The notes beneath the pieces were generated by a model. It did no database searches. It worked only from the letters and a program-made list of their open reading frames with translations, and was not told the origin of the DNA. Shown here one piece after another: positions 4,214-6,553 of a stretch of 6,553 nucleotides of DNA. Source of the stretch: Candidatus Nitrosopolaris nunavutensis (GTDB lineage Archaea > Thermoproteota > Nitrososphaeria > Nitrososphaerales > Nitrososphaeraceae); NCBI GenBank assembly GCA_002501855.1, contig DAOM01000146.1, positions 1-6,553 of the forward strand, written 5' to 3'. Within the stretch, counting starts at the first letter, position 1. Each line of letters opens with the position of its first letter. Made by a program: the position numbers and the translations under genes.

Positions 4214-5998
4214 TTAGGATTTCGGGAGAGCTCTTGTATTCTTTATTGATCTCATCTGTCGTTTGTACATTGAGATTAATTCCTCTACTTCAGTAGCGTC
4301 CTCCGGATTTTTGTCGACTCTTATCTTGCCAGTAAATTTCGGGAACCTGAGTGCAAGGCCATAATTTTCCCTTATTGAATTGATGCCTGCAGTATGTGAA
4401 GGACTAAGAGTTATTTCAGACGCACTAACCTCGATTACTATTTTTGGCTCAAACCATAGATCCATTTGCATTCCGGTGTCCACTCTAGGATGTATGTGAG
4501 TGATTCGGGTGTCTTCTAGATTTTTGTAAAAATGCTCGAGATGCAGGTCAGTAAAACCTGTCCCTACTTTACAAGTACTTCTAAACATATCCGCCTTAGA
4601 ATCATATGCCGCCAACAAAAGGGCACCATATTTTCCAACTCTACGTCCTCTGCCATAGAGTGCACCAACTATAACCAAATCCAGGGTGTCAGCAAGGTCG
4701 CTTCGATACTCACGTTTTAACTTAATCCAGGCAAACCCTCTTGCCCCTGCTCTGTACGAGCTTGTGAGCTGCTTTATCATAAGGCCTTCACAGCCATGCT
4801 CTATGGCAACAGCCATAAGTTTCTCAAGATCCTCTGTTTTTTTTACAATTGCTTGGGGGACCAGTCTAACTTTTTCGTTCTTTAATCCTTTTGTGGCTTT
4901 TTCAATTAGTTTACGTCGTTGGAGGTACGGTAGAGAAGTCTTGTCCTCTCCATCGATATATAATACGTCAAAAATATTTATGACTACAGGATACTCTTCT
5001 ATTGCTTCTTTGATTCCATATTTTCGTCTGCGATGCATCAGTTCCTGAAAAGGAAGGAATTCGTCTGTTTGAGCATTAATTGCTACGACCTCAGCTTCTA
5101 ATATCGTTTCATTGGTCTTGATTAATTTTTGGATTGCTTCAGCAACATCGGGATAGTGGTGAGTGATTTTTTCTAACCTTCTTGAAAATAGCTCCACCTT
5201 CTCTTTTCCTTTATGGACTTGAATTCTTTCTCCATCTAGTTTGTACTCTGCTGCTAGAGACTGGCCCTTCATTCTTACCATCGCTTCCTCGGCACTCCTT
5301 ACCCGTTCTGCCAGCATTGGTCTGACTGGTTTGTATAATGTAATTTCGAGTAATCTCAGGGATTCGAGACCTTTTATAGCTAGTAGTTTGGCTACTGTTC
5401 CGAGGTCACTTGAAACATTATAGGCATTTTCTAGTATTTGTCTATAGGACTTGTCACCTGTAAATGCTAATGCTAATGCATCGATTACCGTATAATCGGC
5501 AATACCTAGCCGTAAGGTTCCCATTATGAATTTCATTATGTATCGGCTCTCACGCGGAGTCGCATCACTCAAAAGGCTACTTACAAGACGGAGTTTGGCA
5601 TCCTGTGAACCCGTGCCACCAGAATGTGCTATCTTATCTAAAGTCAAATATACTCTTTCAACAGTCATTTTCTCAGCAAGCAAGGTTGTTTGGTTTTTTG
5701 ATTTCATTACTTCCCCAGCCGTATCGCCAACGTCTCCCGTTTTGCGATAAATTTGTTCTATAGACTCAACATCTAATCCTGTACAAAGAGAAATTGCACG
5801 GATAGCCATTTTTTCTGCCAAGCCAAGTTCGACACCTTCATAGTCAGGGCGGAGCTTGCCCTGGATAAGGTATATTACACGATCAATAATGTCGGCGGGC
5901 GTTTTTCTCAAAAGAGAAACAAGGTAATCTGTAAGAGCAAGTCTACTGGAAGTTCGCTCCATCTGCTCAAATGTATCTACAATTATCGAAAAATCCAA
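4214..5998 (-). CDS. lig: ATP-dependent DNA ligase (archaeal/eukaryal DNA ligase I type)
   Basis: This enzyme seals nicks in double-stranded DNA using ATP, through an enzyme-AMP and then a DNA-adenylate intermediate. It joins Okazaki fragments and finishes excision repair. At 594 residues it has the usual archaeal length. The order is an N-terminal DNA-binding domain (about 1-190), the adenylation domain (about 225-430) and the OB-fold domain (about 435-585). Motif I is EYKLDGER with the AMP-accepting lysine K253. Motif III is FSRRLEKITHHYP (271-283), motif IIIa is INIFDVLYIDG (340-350), motif IV is EGLMIKQ (404-410) and motif V is WIKLKREY (424-431). The C-terminus has SPSHTAG and RFPKFTGKIRVDK, corresponding to motif VI. 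No interdomain piece is missing. It begins at TTG 5998, with a TAA three codons upstream. The next start, M13, would remove the conserved first helix (archaeal ligases begin similarly to DFSIIVDTFEQMERTS), so TTG is preferred. It appears to be transcribed alone. Confidence is very high. Confidence 0.97.
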   Translation of the reverse strand: MDFSIIVDTFEQMERTSSRLALTDYLVSLLRKTPADIIDRVIYLIQGKLRPDYEGVELGLAEKMAIRAISLCTGLDVESIEQIYRKTGDVGDTAGEVMKSKNQTTLLAEKMTVERVYLTLDKIAHSGGTGSQDAKLRLVSSLLSDATPRESRYIMKFIMGTLRLGIADYTVIDALALAFTGDKSYRQILENAYNVSSDLGTVAKLLAIKGLESLRLLEITLYKPVRPMLAERVRSAEEAMVRMKGQSLAAEYKLDGERIQVHKGKEKVELFSRRLEKITHHYPDVAEAIQKLIKTNETILEAEVVAINAQTDEFLPFQELMHRRRKYGIKEAIEEYPVVINIFDVLYIDGEDKTSLPYLQRRKLIEKATKGLKNEKVRLVPQAIVKKTEDLEKLMAVAIEHGCEGLMIKQLTSSYRAGARGFAWIKLKREYRSDLADTLDLVIVGALYGRGRRVGKYGALLLAAYDSKADMFRSTCKVGTGFTDLHLEHFYKNLEDTRITHIHPRVDTGMQMDLWFEPKIVIEVSASEITLSPSHTAGINSIRENYGLALRFPKFTGKIRVDKNPEDATEVEELISMYKRQMRSIKNTRALPKS

Positions 5999-6172
5999 TA
6001 CTCTTTAATTACAGCAAGACACCCATAGGTTTTAAGTTATTCATTCAAAGCATTTCTCGTTAGGCAGTTCATCAGTAGCTAGTGTCTACCCAACAATGTC
6101 GCTCGAATTGAGTCTTTGTCATTTGACCGTCTAGAGTTTAACTTTTTTTGATTTGTCTTTCTCAAGTAATCA
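5999..6172. other. intergenic spacer between ligase and repeat protein
   Basis: This 174-base spacer holds the ligase promoter region. It has a T7 tract near 6143-6149 on the + strand. No coding sequence, RNA gene or strong hairpin was recognised, and there is no T-tract on the minus strand to mark the end of the upstream repeat-protein gene. Confidence 0.35.
6030..6036 (-). promoter_or_regulatory. TATA-like element ahead of the DNA ligase
   Basis: CTTAAAA on the minus strand is centred 35 bases before the TTG start at 5998. Initiation at the standard distance would give a leader of about 9 bases, too short for a typical Shine-Dalgarno sequence, and none is seen. Another AT-rich block (TAATTAAAGAG) lies too close to the start to act as box A. 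Confidence 0.3.
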
Positions 6173-6553
6173 TCAACTCGAGATTGTTGCCGGTACTACC
6201 CAGACAGTCACATCACCACTCGCATCTAAGTGACCATTCTTGTTATTCTTATTCTTTAGTATCACGCTAACTGTTAAACTATTACTAATATCATCTCCTT
6301 TCAAAGTTGTGCTGCCTGCAACGGTTTGATCATTCTTACCAACCGCTACAACTGAAATATACTTAGGAATATTTCCATTATCGTTATGCGTACGTTCTAG
6401 TGTCACCTTTAAAAGGTGTGGATTACTTCTATCAACATCTGTTATCTTGACGTCCTTTATGAAGCTCTTGTCCTGAACATCTAATCCATTATGATTGTTA
6501 TTGTAGGTGTACTTGTATTTGTTATTGTTATTGTAGGTGTACTTGTAGTTGTT
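6173..6553 (-). CDS. C-terminal part of an Asn-rich repeat protein, probably surface-exposed (partial)
   Basis: The minus strand is open from the right edge of the window to a TGA at 6175-6173, giving the last 126 residues of a longer protein. A GTG at 6406 is an internal valine codon, not the start, since the frame continues upstream without a stop. Residues 1-20 of the visible part are two ten-residue repeats of the type NKYKYTYNNN, and more copies probably lie beyond the edge. The remainder (about 23-126) alternates strand-like stretches such as DVKITDVD, LLKVTLER, YISVVAVG, SLTVSVIL and DVTVWVVP, like an Ig-like or carbohydrate-binding beta sandwich. Low-complexity Asn/Lys/Tyr linkers beside beta-rich domains are typical of secreted or cell-surface archaeal proteins, so an extracellular location is inferred. 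The signal peptide, if any, is outside the window. I do not recognise the family. Confidence 0.7.
   Translation of the reverse strand, partial: NNYKYTYNNNNKYKYTYNNNHNGLDVQDKSFIKDVKITDVDRSNPHLLKVTLERTHNDNGNIPKYISVVAVGKNDQTVAGSTTLKGDDISNSLTVSVILKNKNNKNGHLDASGDVTVWVVPATISS
6494..6553. repeat. 30-bp tandem repeat, two copies, continuing past the edge
   Basis: Bases 6494-6523 and 6524-6553 are identical apart from one difference (6518 versus 6548). The period is 30 bp, that is ten codons in frame in the repeat protein. Near-identity at DNA level suggests recent expansion by slippage or unequal recombination. Confidence 0.8.

Noticed and set aside
4532..5750. Several + strand ORFs of 60-120 residues opposite the ligase
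   Set aside because: They are antisense shadows of the DNA ligase and have no features of their own.

Overview
The window looks like a chromosomal stretch from an AT-rich archaeon, most likely an ammonia-oxidising thaumarchaeon (class Nitrososphaeria). Three things point that way: a single-polypeptide archaeal/eukaryal-type ATP-dependent DNA ligase, TATA-like (box A) elements spaced 25-40 bases ahead of plausible starts instead of Shine-Dalgarno leaders, and an Asn/Lys/Tyr-rich exported-type repeat protein. The lineage is inferred from overall character, not from a marker gene.

Left part (about 1-2600, + strand): mostly gene remnants with intact small genes between them. It opens with the C-terminal half of a radical SAM protein of the spore-photoproduct-lyase-like (SplB/COG1533) type. 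A fragment of an AAA+ ATPase follows directly, in another frame, with a Walker A motif but nothing beyond it. After a gene-free stretch comes an apparently intact four-helix membrane protein (1133-1603). Thirteen bases later starts a DUF488 gene that is recognisable along its whole length but broken by at least five frame changes and several stops (1616-2223). A 78-residue unrecognised protein (2360-2596) follows, with a TATA-like element and a T-run terminator.

Middle (about 2600-4210): no clearly intact gene. It holds a small + ORF ending on a palindrome plus T-run, a minus-strand ORF (2902-3285) that resembles the C-terminal end of an exported beta-rich protein, and a small minus-strand gene (3363-3592). 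That last gene has a TATA-like element at leaderless spacing and a textbook hairpin/T-run terminator, but its start is one base out of frame with its body. Three exact copies of the 12-bp GC-rich palindrome CCTCCCGGGAGG lie in this segment, one at the centre of a 36-bp perfect palindrome. They fall in three different reading frames, so they are unlikely to reflect a protein motif.

Right part (4214-6553, minus strand): an intact 594-residue DNA ligase with all nucleotidyltransferase motifs, starting at TTG, then the C-terminal end of a repeat-containing, probably surface-exposed protein that runs off the right edge. The ligase is the only housekeeping gene. I see no rRNA, tRNA, CRISPR array or intact insertion sequence, and no strong case for a new multi-gene system. 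The best leads are the palindrome family and the hidden frameshifted gene at 3363-3592.
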